Assembly: GCA_023251135.1 (NCBI GenBank)
Contig: JAHEZJ010000014.1
Location: forward strand, 1 to 64,000
Direction of reading: 5' to 3'
DNA length: 64,000 bases
DNA from: Flavobacterium sp.
GTDB taxonomy: Bacteria > Bacteroidota > Bacteroidia > Flavobacteriales > Flavobacteriaceae
Shown here: one piece after another, positions 38,268-46,600 of the stretch
Layout: each line of letters begins with the position of its first letter
How positions within the stretch are numbered: the stretch's first letter is position 1
Notes under the pieces: generated by a model
The model's input: only the letters and a program-made list of their open reading frames with translations
What the model was told of the DNA's origin: nothing
Databases searched by the model: none
Made by a program: the position numbers and the translations under genes

Positions 38268-41200
38268 ATGAGAAAATATTTACTTACACTTCAGTTATTT
38301 GCATTGCCTTTATTTTTTTATGCACAGACCAAAACAGTCACTTTTTCGGCTACAGGAACAACAAATTTAACTACGACTTTTGTAATTCCGGCCGGTTCAA
38401 CATCCTTAACAATTAGTGCCTGGGGAGGTGGAGGTGCCGGAGGTGGTACAACTAACGCCGGATTAAGCTTAGAAAAAGGAGCTGCCGGTGGAGGTGGAGG
38501 CGCTTTTGCCGGAGGAGTATATACAATTTCGTCAGGAGTGACAATTTCTCTTACTGCAGGTGGTGCAGGTGCCGGAGGTACCGGAGTTAATGGTCAGACA
38601 GGGAAAACTTCTTCGGTCACCGGTTTTGTTTCTGCTGTGGGCGGTGGTGGCGGTACAGCCAATACATCGGGAGGTACCCCTGCTAAAGGAGCTGGAGGTC
38701 TTGCTTCTTCAAGTGTGGGTACAAATACATTCGATGGTGGATCGGGTGTAGATGGACAAAGTGGTTTAACAGCCGCTTCTGGTTCAGGTGGAAATGGTGG
38801 AAATGGTGGTGGCGCAGGAGGTGCAGGGTTTTCATCTTTATTAGGTACAGCGGATGGAAATCCGGGTACAGTTCCCGGCGGAGGTGGAGGTGGAGCTAAA
38901 AGTTCCGTTCTTGGAGCTGGGAAAGCCGGAGGTGATGGAGGCCCGGGAAGAGTTGTTATCTCATACGATTGTTCAACTTATAGTCTGACCAGTACGAGTG
39001 CTTCAGCAGTAAATATCTGTTCCGGAACATCGTCAACAATAACACTTAACGGAAGTTTACCTGTTGGAGTATATAGTGTTGCTTATCAGGTTGATGGTGT
39101 CACGCAAACCCCAGCAAGTATGACTGTAACGGGAAGCGGAAGCGGAACTTTTACAGCTCCGGGATTCTCTGCTTTAGGAGCTAAGACTTTAACGGTTACA
39201 TCTTTAACCTCTGGAACAAGTGGGAATGCAGCCGACAATTGCGTTTCAACAATAAGTGCAAACAATACGACTACTGTAAACGTTACTTCGTCCGGAACAG
39301 CTCCGGTTGCTTTGGCCGGAACCGCAGCTACCTGTACTCAGATTACTGCCAATTGGCAGTCAGTTGCAGGAGCGACTTATTATACACTTGATCTGTCAAC
39401 CGATATTAATTTTGGAAGTTTCGTCGGGACTTATAATGGTTTAAATGTGGGAAATGTTTTAACTACAAATATTACCGGTTTAAGCAATGCGACTACTTAT
39501 TACTACAGAGTCAGAGCTTTTAATGGTGGCTGTCTCAGTGCTTATTCTAATACCATAACTTACAAACCTGCAGTTTCTCCCGGTAATGTTGTATTGCAGG
39601 CGGCTACTAATATTTTTTGTACTGCATTTAAGGCAAATTGGACAGCAGAGGTCAATGCAGTAAGTTATTTATTAGATGTTTCGCTTGTTAGTAACTTTGC
39701 GAGTTTTGTAACGGGATATAATGCTCTTGATATAGGAAATGTTACCACCTACACAGTAACTGGATTAACCGTTGGTACAACCTATTATTACAGACTCAGA
39801 TCGAAAAATGGTTGTGGAACCAGTGCAACAGGAACTGCAACAGTACAAAATATAACTACGACTACTCTGCCTTCAACACCTACCATATCGCCTTCGGGCT
39901 CTGTAACCATATGCCAGAACGGAAATGTTACCTTAACATCCAGTTCAGCTAGCAACAACGTTTGGTCTACTGGTGCAACAACGCAAAGTATTGTTGTAAC
40001 AACGGCAGGAAGTTATACCGTAAAGGTGGTGAATCCCGGAAGTTGTGAAAGTGGAGTATCTGCAGCGACAACCGTGGCGGTTGCGAGTTTGCCAACAGCC
40101 ACAGCGGGAGGTAGTGTTACCATATGTTCTAATGCAACGGCGACGGTAAGCGGAGCATCATTTTCAAACGGGACAATTCTATGGACTTTTAGCGGAGGTA
40201 CAGGATCATTGTCTAATGCTACAACTCTTACACCAACTTATACTCCAGCTTTGGGAGGTGCTGCACGAACAGTAACTTTAACAATGACGGTTACCAGTAA
40301 TAATGCATGTGCTCCGCAAACTGCGACGGCAACTTATACGGTTAATATTCAGGCCGAGCCAACTGCTGCTTCAAGCGGTTCGCAAACCATTTGTGCCAAT
40401 GCTGCTGCAACGGTGAGTGGAGCTTCGGCAGCAAACGGAACAATTTTATGGACACATAATGGTTCCGGGTCGCTTACCAATGCCACAACGGCTGCGCCAA
40501 CTTATACTTCGGTAACGGCAGATTCAGGAAATGTGGTAACCTTAACCATGACCGTAACGGCTTCACCAACATGTACGACTCCTTATACGGCAACGGCAAC
40601 CTACCCGATAACCGTTAAACCTGTACCAAATACACCACTTAATGATCCGCCAGTTCAACCCACTTGCGATGCGCTGACAGGTACCGTAGTTTTAAAGAAT
40701 TTGCCCAATAGAAACGATTATACCATTGTTCAGACCGGAACCGTTTCTCATAACTATACCGGAGGGATAGGTGGCGATTGGACTAAATATACGGTTACAG
40801 GCCTGGCTCCTGGCACTTACCATTTTACAGTAGAGTATCCGGGCAGTTGTACTTCTCTTCCTTTGCAGAACATTGTAATAAATGCTTTGGCAACTAATAC
40901 CTATACAATCGCCGGAGGATGGTCGCTTGGAACGCCAACAGTAAGTCAGAAAATTGTTTTTGCTGATGATTTTTCTTCATCCGGAGACGTAAACAGTTGT
41001 GGCTGTACGGTGAATGCCGGAAAAAAAGTAACCATAAATTCATCAAATACCTTAACGGTTAAAAATGCATTAGTGGTCGATCCGGCACCTGATACTTCGC
41101 TGACTTTTAAAAGTAGTTCAAGTTTGTTTCAGGTGAATACTGCTGTTAATTCAGGAAGTATTTTTTATGAGCGAACAAGTCCCGGGATCTTTAAAAAAGA

Positions 41201-42512
41201 TTATCTGTATTGGTCAACTCCTGTAAATCCTCAAAGGTTAATTGATCTTTCCTCCGGAACAGCAGTAACAAAATATTTTGGTTTTGATGGTACGCAATGG
41301 GTAGTTACCGATAGAACAACTAATATGGTAGTGGGCAAAGGCTATATCATTCGTGGCCCGGAGACCTATTCGAATACGGTTAAAGCAGCATTTACAGGGA
41401 TTTTCTCAGGAGTTCCGAACAATGGAAATCTGGAAGGAGAACTTTTAAGTTCTGGAAAAAGTTATTTAGTTGGCAATCCTTACCCATCTGCTTTAAGTGC
41501 CGACGCACTGCTAGGCGGAAACAGTTTACTGGGAGGAACTATTTATTTTTGGACACACAATACGCCTGTACAATTAACCTATACAAATCAGTATACAACC
41601 GATGATTATGCTTCTTATAATTTAAGTGGCGGAGTTTCTGCCAAATCAGATCCCTTACATAGTGATAATCCGGCCAATGATAATGGAATTAAACCAACAG
41701 GTAAAATAGCAGCCGGACAATCGTTTTTTGTCACTACTGTAGCCGCAGGGAAAGTACAGTTTAACAATTCGATGCGGGTAGCAGGAAATAACAATCAGTT
41801 CTTTAAATCTGAAAACACATCAAAAGAAACAGCTGTGGTAAAAAAACGTATCTGGTTAAACATGAGCAACACCTCCGGCGCCTTTAAACAGTTACTGGTA
41901 GGATATATTGAGGGAGCTACGAATGAGTATGATACCAATTATGACGGAATTAGTTTTAACGCTAACCCTTATCTCGATTTTTACAGTATAGCAAACGGGA
42001 ACAATTATGTAATTCAGGGTCGTGCGCTGCCTTTTGTGGATACCGATATTGTTCCATTAGGGTATCGCACTACAATTGCGGGTGAATTTACGATTTCGAT
42101 CGACGAAGTAGACCTTAATATGAACGAGCAGCCTATTTACATCGAAGATAAAGTAACCGGCGTAATTCATGATTTAAAAGCGAGTAATTACACTTTTACA
42201 ACCACGATCGGAACTTTTTCAGATCGATTAGTGTTGCGCTATAAAGGCAAAACATTAGGTAGAGGTGATTTCGAAAACCAGGAGAATGCCATCTTTGTTT
42301 CGGTTAAAAACAGAGTAATAAACGTGATTTCATCCAAAGAACAGCTCAAAGAAGTTTCTGTTTTTGATCTCTCGGGGAAATTAATATACAACAAAAAGAA
42401 AATTAGCGACAAAGAACTGCAAATAACCAATCTGACTTCAGGCTCTCAGATGGTACTGGTAAAAGTAACGTTGGAAAATGACTCTACCGGAACCCGAAAA
42501 ATAGTTTTTTAA
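38268..42512 (+). CDS. Secreted T9SS cargo with glycine-rich N-terminus and FnIII-like repeats, type C sorting signal
   Basis: A 1414-residue exported protein with signal peptide to about residue 20 (LFFYAQT). Residues about 44-227 are strikingly glycine-rich (AWGGGGAGGGTT), a surface glycine-rich domain type. Residues about 345-525 hold two FnIII-like repeats (VAGATYYTLDLSTDINFGSF; TTYYYRVRAFNGGC). Residues about 540-830 are three or more PKD/Ig-like repeats with Thr/Ala-rich strands. Residues about 876-1414 are the module shared with the two other giants, ending VSVFDLSGKLIY and TRKIVF. It is likely a surface structural or adhesive protein. Confidence 0.88.
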   Translation: MRKYLLTLQLFALPLFFYAQTKTVTFSATGTTNLTTTFVIPAGSTSLTISAWGGGGAGGGTTNAGLSLEKGAAGGGGGAFAGGVYTISSGVTISLTAGGAGAGGTGVNGQTGKTSSVTGFVSAVGGGGGTANTSGGTPAKGAGGLASSSVGTNTFDGGSGVDGQSGLTAASGSGGNGGNGGGAGGAGFSSLLGTADGNPGTVPGGGGGGAKSSVLGAGKAGGDGGPGRVVISYDCSTYSLTSTSASAVNICSGTSSTITLNGSLPVGVYSVAYQVDGVTQTPASMTVTGSGSGTFTAPGFSALGAKTLTVTSLTSGTSGNAADNCVSTISANNTTTVNVTSSGTAPVALAGTAATCTQITANWQSVAGATYYTLDLSTDINFGSFVGTYNGLNVGNVLTTNITGLSNATTYYYRVRAFNGGCLSAYSNTITYKPAVSPGNVVLQAATNIFCTAFKANWTAEVNAVSYLLDVSLVSNFASFVTGYNALDIGNVTTYTVTGLTVGTTYYYRLRSKNGCGTSATGTATVQNITTTTLPSTPTISPSGSVTICQNGNVTLTSSSASNNVWSTGATTQSIVVTTAGSYTVKVVNPGSCESGVSAATTVAVASLPTATAGGSVTICSNATATVSGASFSNGTILWTFSGGTGSLSNATTLTPTYTPALGGAARTVTLTMTVTSNNACAPQTATATYTVNIQAEPTAASSGSQTICANAAATVSGASAANGTILWTHNGSGSLTNATTAAPTYTSVTADSGNVVTLTMTVTASPTCTTPYTATATYPITVKPVPNTPLNDPPVQPTCDALTGTVVLKNLPNRNDYTIVQTGTVSHNYTGGIGGDWTKYTVTGLAPGTYHFTVEYPGSCTSLPLQNIVINALATNTYTIAGGWSLGTPTVSQKIVFADDFSSSGDVNSCGCTVNAGKKVTINSSNTLTVKNALVVDPAPDTSLTFKSSSSLFQVNTAVNSGSIFYERTSPGIFKKDYLYWSTPVNPQRLIDLSSGTAVTKYFGFDGTQWVVTDRTTNMVVGKGYIIRGPETYSNTVKAAFTGIFSGVPNNGNLEGELLSSGKSYLVGNPYPSALSADALLGGNSLLGGTIYFWTHNTPVQLTYTNQYTTDDYASYNLSGGVSAKSDPLHSDNPANDNGIKPTGKIAAGQSFFVTTVAAGKVQFNNSMRVAGNNNQFFKSENTSKETAVVKKRIWLNMSNTSGAFKQLLVGYIEGATNEYDTNYDGISFNANPYLDFYSIANGNNYVIQGRALPFVDTDIVPLGYRTTIAGEFTISIDEVDLNMNEQPIYIEDKVTGVIHDLKASNYTFTTTIGTFSDRLVLRYKGKTLGRGDFENQENAIFVSVKNRVINVISSKEQLKEVSVFDLSGKLIYNKKKISDKELQITNLTSGSQMVLVKVTLENDSTGTRKIVF

Positions 42513-42523
42513 GCCATTAACAG

Positions 42524-42564
42524 AAAAAGCAGCTGCAAATTGAATTTTTACAGCTGCTTTTTAT
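42524..42564. terminator. Bidirectional terminator between the third cargo gene and the JmjC-like gene
   Basis: AAAAAGCAGCTG (42524-42535) pairs with CAGCTGCTTTTT (42551-42562). A's precede and T's follow, so both convergent genes can use it. Confidence 0.85.
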
Positions 42565-42582
42565 GAAATAAGAAAAAGGCGT

Positions 42583-43449
42583 TCAAAAGGTCTTTTGCAG
42601 ATTTTGGTTGGTATTCCGGATGGCCTTTTCATTTTTATAGTCAATCCATTTTTGGCCTTTGAATTTGCGCATCATAATATCAAAATAACGCATGATAAAA
42701 ACATTATAAACGGCTTTCGAAAGGTTCTTAATGCTTTTGGGAAAAGCCCTCAGGCTCATCGAAAATCCGGGGGTTAAATACTTCATATAATGCCAGTATC
42801 CTTCAGGCATGTACAGCATTTCACCATGTTTTAGATTGGCGATATATCCTTGTGCATTTTTTAGAGCTGGAAATTTTTCGTAATCAGGATTGTCAAAATC
42901 AATATCTTCTCTTGAAATTAAAGCGTGTGGCACTTTATACATGTATTTGGATTGATCCGGAGCAAAGAGCATGCATTGTTTTTCTCCATGAAAATGAAAA
43001 TGTAAAATATTGGAGTAGTCAATATCATAATGCATAAATACCCGGGCCTTTTCTCCGCCAAAAAACAGCATTGGCATTTGCCGAACCAGATTTAAACCGA
43101 TATCCGGCCATAAAAAGTCCTCTTTTAATGTGGGTACTTCTTTCATCAGATTGTAAAGAAAAATGCGATAATTTGTTGGCTTGGATTCCAGAAGATGAAT
43201 ATAATCGCTCATTTTCATGGTAGTATGGGCTTCGTTAAAGCCGTCTTCATGATTTACAGGTCGGTCATCGTATAAAGGAACGGTGATGTTGCCGGCGATT
43301 TCGTTGATATAAGATAATTTCCATTTGTGATAAGCTGGCCAGTCTTCGGTCAATTCTTCAACAACAACAGGAATTTGCTTTTTTACATATTGGGAAATAA
43401 AATCTGCTTTTGAAATTTTTTTTACCCGTTCGATTTGTTTTAACTTCAT
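42583..43449 (-). CDS. Cupin-like (JmjC-type) Fe(II)/2-oxoglutarate oxygenase-like protein
   Basis: A 288-residue cytoplasmic protein of the cupin-8/JmjC type. The iron facial triad is H140 and D142 (FMHYDIDYSN) and H220 (EGYWHYMKY), and QCMLFAPDQS fits the 2-oxoglutarate-binding strand. Such enzymes hydroxylate proteins or small molecules; the substrate is unknown. I start at MKLKQIERVKKIS (43449). The longer frame from 43482 runs into the terminator hairpin of bioB (43465-43496), so it is unlikely. It is the gene downstream of bioB but lies beyond that terminator, so a functional link to biotin is not implied. Confidence 0.82.
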   Translation of the reverse strand: MKLKQIERVKKISKADFISQYVKKQIPVVVEELTEDWPAYHKWKLSYINEIAGNITVPLYDDRPVNHEDGFNEAHTTMKMSDYIHLLESKPTNYRIFLYNLMKEVPTLKEDFLWPDIGLNLVRQMPMLFFGGEKARVFMHYDIDYSNILHFHFHGEKQCMLFAPDQSKYMYKVPHALISREDIDFDNPDYEKFPALKNAQGYIANLKHGEMLYMPEGYWHYMKYLTPGFSMSLRAFPKSIKNLSKAVYNVFIMRYFDIMMRKFKGQKWIDYKNEKAIRNTNQNLQKTF

Positions 43450-43458
43450 CTCTCTTAA

Positions 43459-43496
43459 ATAAAAAAATTGCTTATAACACATGTTATAAGCAATTT
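43459..43496 (-). terminator. bioB terminator
   Basis: Perfect 15-base arms (AAATTGCTTATAACA at 43465-43479 with 43482-43496) around CA. Read on the minus strand it is followed by seven T's. Confidence 0.88.
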
Positions 43497-43530
43497 AAAA
43501 ATATTTATCGAGATTTATAAAATCTTTTTC

Positions 43531-44619
43531 TTAATTTTTTGATTTTACCGAAGCTTCAAGATTTCTTTCAATCGTATGTCCCGGTCTTGACCATTTTGGT
43601 TTTTCGCCCAGAGGAGCAAACTGTGAATCAGCTGCTTCAACCGTTTTAGGCTGTGAAACTTTTATAAATGGTTTTTGTGGATTCAATCCTAACATTTCAA
43701 ACATCTTCATGTCTTCATGAACATCAGGGTTTGGTGTTGTAAGTAGTTTGTCACCTGCAAAAATAGAATTTGCACCTGCAAAAAAGCACATTGCCTGTCC
43801 TTCGCGGCTCATGTTGGTTCTTCCTGCAGACAAACGAACCTGTGTATCCGGCATTACAATTCTGGTAGTGGCTACCATACGGATCATTTCCCAAATTTCA
43901 ACTGGTTTTTCCTCTTCCATCGGAGTTCCTTCAACAGCTACCAAAGCATTAATTGGCACCGATTCAGGTTGGGGGTTTAAAGTAGAAAGTGCAACAAGCA
44001 TTCCGGCTCTGTCTTCGATACTTTCTCCCATTCCGATAATTCCACCACTACAAACCGTAACATTCGTTTTACGAACATTCTCTATCGTTTGCAAACGGTC
44101 TTCGAAACCACGTGTTGAAATAACATCTTTATAATATTCTTCAGAAGTATCTAAATTGTGGTTGTAAGCATATAAACCTGCTTCAGCCAAACGTTGCGCC
44201 TGATTTTCGGTAATCATACCTAAGGTACAACAAACCTCCATGTCAAGCTTATTAATGGTACGTACCATTTCTAAAACCTGGTCAAATTCTTCACCATCTT
44301 TTACGTTTCTCCAGGCAGCTCCCATACATACACGAGATGATCCGCTGGATTTTGCACGCAAAGCCTGTGCTTTAACCTGACTAACACTCATTAAATCATT
44401 TCCTTCAACACCAGTGTTGTAACGTGCTGCTTGCGGGCAATATCCGCAGTCTTCCGGACAGCCTCCGGTTTTGATTGAAAGTAAAGTAGATACCTGAACT
44501 ACGTTAGGATCATGCTTTTGCCTGTGAATGGTTGCTGCTTCATACAGCAAGTCCATCATAGGTTTATTATATATGGCGATTATTTCGTCTTTTGTCCAAT
44601 TGTGTTTTGTAATGCTCAT
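43531..44619 (-). CDS. bioB: Biotin synthase
   Basis: BioB is the radical-SAM enzyme that inserts sulfur into dethiobiotin. The 4Fe-4S cysteines are C54, C58 and C61 in GGCPEDCGYCPQAAR; the 2Fe-2S ligands lie in the later barrel (VCMGAAWRN, CCTLGM), with an arginine in QVRLSAGRTNMS. I start at MSITKHNW (44619, 362 residues) rather than the ATG at 44643: that ATG overlaps a TACTTTTG promoter box at 44641-44648. It is alone, 16 kb from the bioD-bioA unit, and is followed by a strong terminator. Confidence 0.97.
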   Translation of the reverse strand: MSITKHNWTKDEIIAIYNKPMMDLLYEAATIHRQKHDPNVVQVSTLLSIKTGGCPEDCGYCPQAARYNTGVEGNDLMSVSQVKAQALRAKSSGSSRVCMGAAWRNVKDGEEFDQVLEMVRTINKLDMEVCCTLGMITENQAQRLAEAGLYAYNHNLDTSEEYYKDVISTRGFEDRLQTIENVRKTNVTVCSGGIIGMGESIEDRAGMLVALSTLNPQPESVPINALVAVEGTPMEEEKPVEIWEMIRMVATTRIVMPDTQVRLSAGRTNMSREGQAMCFFAGANSIFAGDKLLTTPNPDVHEDMKMFEMLGLNPQKPFIKVSQPKTVEAADSQFAPLGEKPKWSRPGHTIERNLEASVKSKN

Positions 44620-44640
44620 TGATGCAGTTTTTTGATGCTC

Positions 44641-44667
44641 CAAAAGTAGTTAAATTGTTCCAATCAA
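44641..44667 (-). promoter_or_regulatory. bioB promoter
   Basis: On the minus strand: TTG (44665-44667), 16 bases, then TACTTTTG (44641-44648), fitting TAnnTTTG. The leader to the ATG at 44619 would be about 15-20 bases. Confidence 0.6.
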
Positions 44668-44710
44668 CCAATGCCCAATCCTGTAAATGAATATTTGACA
44701 GCTATTTTCA

Positions 44711-44763
44711 AAAAAGAAACACTCTAAAATCATAGAATTGTATTTTTTTATGATTTTAGAGTG
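44711..44763 (-). terminator. Terminator of the 44791-45228 membrane-protein gene
   Basis: Perfect 15-base arms: CACTCTAAAATCATA (44720-44734) with 44749-44763. On the minus strand it is followed by TTTCTTTTTT. Confidence 0.85.
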
Positions 44764-44790
44764 CTAAAAAGTTTGATTTATTTTGAAAAA

Positions 44791-45228
44791 TTAATCGGCA
44801 GCATATTTATTATTCCAGTACAGCATCATCATTAGCGTGACGATTACCGAGGAAGCAATTCCTTCAAATAATAGGCAGATGCAGTAAGTTGGTACAGAAG
44901 GGTTTCCGCCAAACATGAAGGTTTCCGAAAGTGTTTTTACATAAGCATCTCCACCTCTGGCGTAACTGTAAACTAACAGTCCAAAAACGCTTAAAGCCAC
45001 ACCAACCACAGAGGTTGCCATTGCCGAAACCGCATTCGATACAAAATTTGTTTCGCCTTCATGAAGGTTCATTCGCATTGTTTTGTTTACACCATAAAAG
45101 ATAAAAAAGACATTTAGGGTTCGCAAATAGAATAAATGCGCCAAACCTAATACGTTCATCAATAAAAAGTAAATTCCGATTCCAAGGAAAATCAGAAAAC
45201 CGTTGGTAATTTCTTTAGGTAATTTCAT
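44791..45228 (-). CDS. Four-helix membrane protein, unknown function
   Basis: A 145-residue protein from the start MKLPKEITNGF (45228); the longer frame (from 45258) adds ten residues that do not look family-like. There are four predicted transmembrane helices (about 9-28, 31-50, 70-92, 117-140), with Gly- and Ser-containing packing and short loops. I do not recognise a named family. It lies between ribF and bioB on the same strand but ends at its own terminator. Its neighbours give no clue to function. Confidence 0.7.
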   Translation of the reverse strand: MKLPKEITNGFLIFLGIGIYFLLMNVLGLAHLFYLRTLNVFFIFYGVNKTMRMNLHEGETNFVSNAVSAMATSVVGVALSVFGLLVYSYARGGDAYVKTLSETFMFGGNPSVPTYCICLLFEGIASSVIVTLMMMLYWNNKYAAD

Positions 45229-45473
45229 AATGGTTATTTTTAAAGAAGTTAATAGCAAATATTTGATAAACAGAGTTCTATATCAAATTTACTAAAAAAA
45301 TAACTACGATGATTTAAAAAGGATGAAAAGTATATTTCGCCCAACTATTCAGAAAACAGAAGGGATGAATTTAGTTTACTGGAGCTGCATAGGATTGTCG
45401 GCTCCAATAAATCCATTAAATTGAAGCGATTATTGAATCGTAATCAGCTGCTGATTTGTAAAGTGGGAGGTTG

Positions 45474-46403
45474 CTAAAGGCTGCTCAAAAATGCCAAAGC
45501 CTCTTTTTTATCCTGATTTAATTGCTCTTTTAACAAATCGACAGAACCGAATTTTTGTTCTTCGCGAAGGTATTGCAATAAAGAAACTTGAATTTTCTTG
45601 CCGTAAAGGTCAGCATCAAAATCAAAAAGATTCACTTCGATCGTTTGTTTTTGACCGTTAACCGTTGGATTAAAACCAATATTCATCATTCCGGAAACCT
45701 CTTTTTGATCGATTAGCGCTTTAACTACGTATACGCCAGCTTTTGGGATCAACTTATAATCTTCGTCAATGTGCAGGTTTGCAGTTGGAAAACCTATGGT
45801 TCTTCCCAATTGTTTTCCCTGAACCACTTCTCCGGTTAAAAAATAGCTGTACCCTAAATAATCGTTGGCTAAAGCCATATTTCCTTCGTTCAGTGCTTTT
45901 CTGATTTTGGTTGAACTTACAGATACGTCCTGAATCTCCTGAGCTGAAATTTGTTCAACCTCAAAACCATATTCATGACCGAAAGCAATTAAATCATCAA
46001 TATTTGCGGTTCTGTTTCTGCCAAATCGGTGATCGTGTCCAATAATTATTTTCTGAATATGAAACTGATCGACCAAAATGGAATGCACAAATTCTTCAGC
46101 GGTTAATCTCGAGAAACTTTCGTTAAAAGGATGAATCACCAGATTTTCAATTCCGGTTGCTTCCAGAAGCTTTGATTTTTCAGCGATGGTATTCAAAAGT
46201 TTTATTTCTGATTTTTCCTGCAATACCATTCTTGGATGTGGAAAAAAGGTAAGTACCAAACTTTCATACTTTCCGTTTTCGGTGTTTTGGGTAATGCGTT
46301 CCAGAATTTTTTTATGACCAATATGTACACCATCAAAGGTTCCAAGAGTTAAAATTGTTTTCTTGGTGGACTGAAAATCGTTTATAGAATGAAAGAGCTT
46401 CAA
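45474..46403 (-). CDS. ribF: Bifunctional riboflavin kinase / FAD synthetase
   Basis: RibF phosphorylates riboflavin to FMN and adenylates it to FAD. The N-terminal nucleotidyltransferase half has the HxGH motif in LGTFDGVHIGHKKI and IGHDHRFGRN; the C-terminal kinase half has GRTIGFPTANLH and the Glu of KQTIEVNLFDFD. I take the TTG at 46403 (MKLFHSINDFQS, 310 codons). The upstream TTG at 46427 overlaps a TAAATTTG promoter box, so it is unlikely. It diverges from the metalloprotease gene. Confidence 0.95.
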   Translation of the reverse strand: MKLFHSINDFQSTKKTILTLGTFDGVHIGHKKILERITQNTENGKYESLVLTFFPHPRMVLQEKSEIKLLNTIAEKSKLLEATGIENLVIHPFNESFSRLTAEEFVHSILVDQFHIQKIIIGHDHRFGRNRTANIDDLIAFGHEYGFEVEQISAQEIQDVSVSSTKIRKALNEGNMALANDYLGYSYFLTGEVVQGKQLGRTIGFPTANLHIDEDYKLIPKAGVYVVKALIDQKEVSGMMNIGFNPTVNGQKQTIEVNLFDFDADLYGKKIQVSLLQYLREEQKFGSVDLLKEQLNQDKKEALAFLSSL

Positions 46404-46424
46404 AACAAATAATTTAAGATGGTG

Positions 46425-46432
46425 CAAATTTA
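46425..46432 (-). promoter_or_regulatory. ribF -7 promoter box
   Basis: The minus strand reads TAAATTTG, matching TAnnTTTG, 21 bases before the preferred TTG start. It overlaps the upstream TTG frame. Confidence 0.45.
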
Positions 46433-46571
46433 TACTATCTATTTTAAATTTGACACTAAGCGGAATTGATTTTTTAATCTCAAGCGGTTACTTTTTGTGA
46501 AAATTGCACAACTTGTAAACCAAAAAGTATTAATTGTCTGTGATAAGTTTAAAATTCCGATTTTATTAACG

Positions 46572-46579
46572 TAATTTTG
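46572..46579 (+). promoter_or_regulatory. -7 box for the metalloprotease gene
   Basis: TAATTTTG matches TAnnTTTG, 21 bases before the ATG at 46601. No clear -33 TTG at the usual spacing. Confidence 0.5.
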
Positions 46580-46600
46580 ATGTACTGTTATTTTTAAAAT

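Noticed and set aside
44620..44643. Longer bioB start
   Set aside because: The ATG at 44643 overlaps the TACTTTTG promoter box, so the transcript would begin after it.
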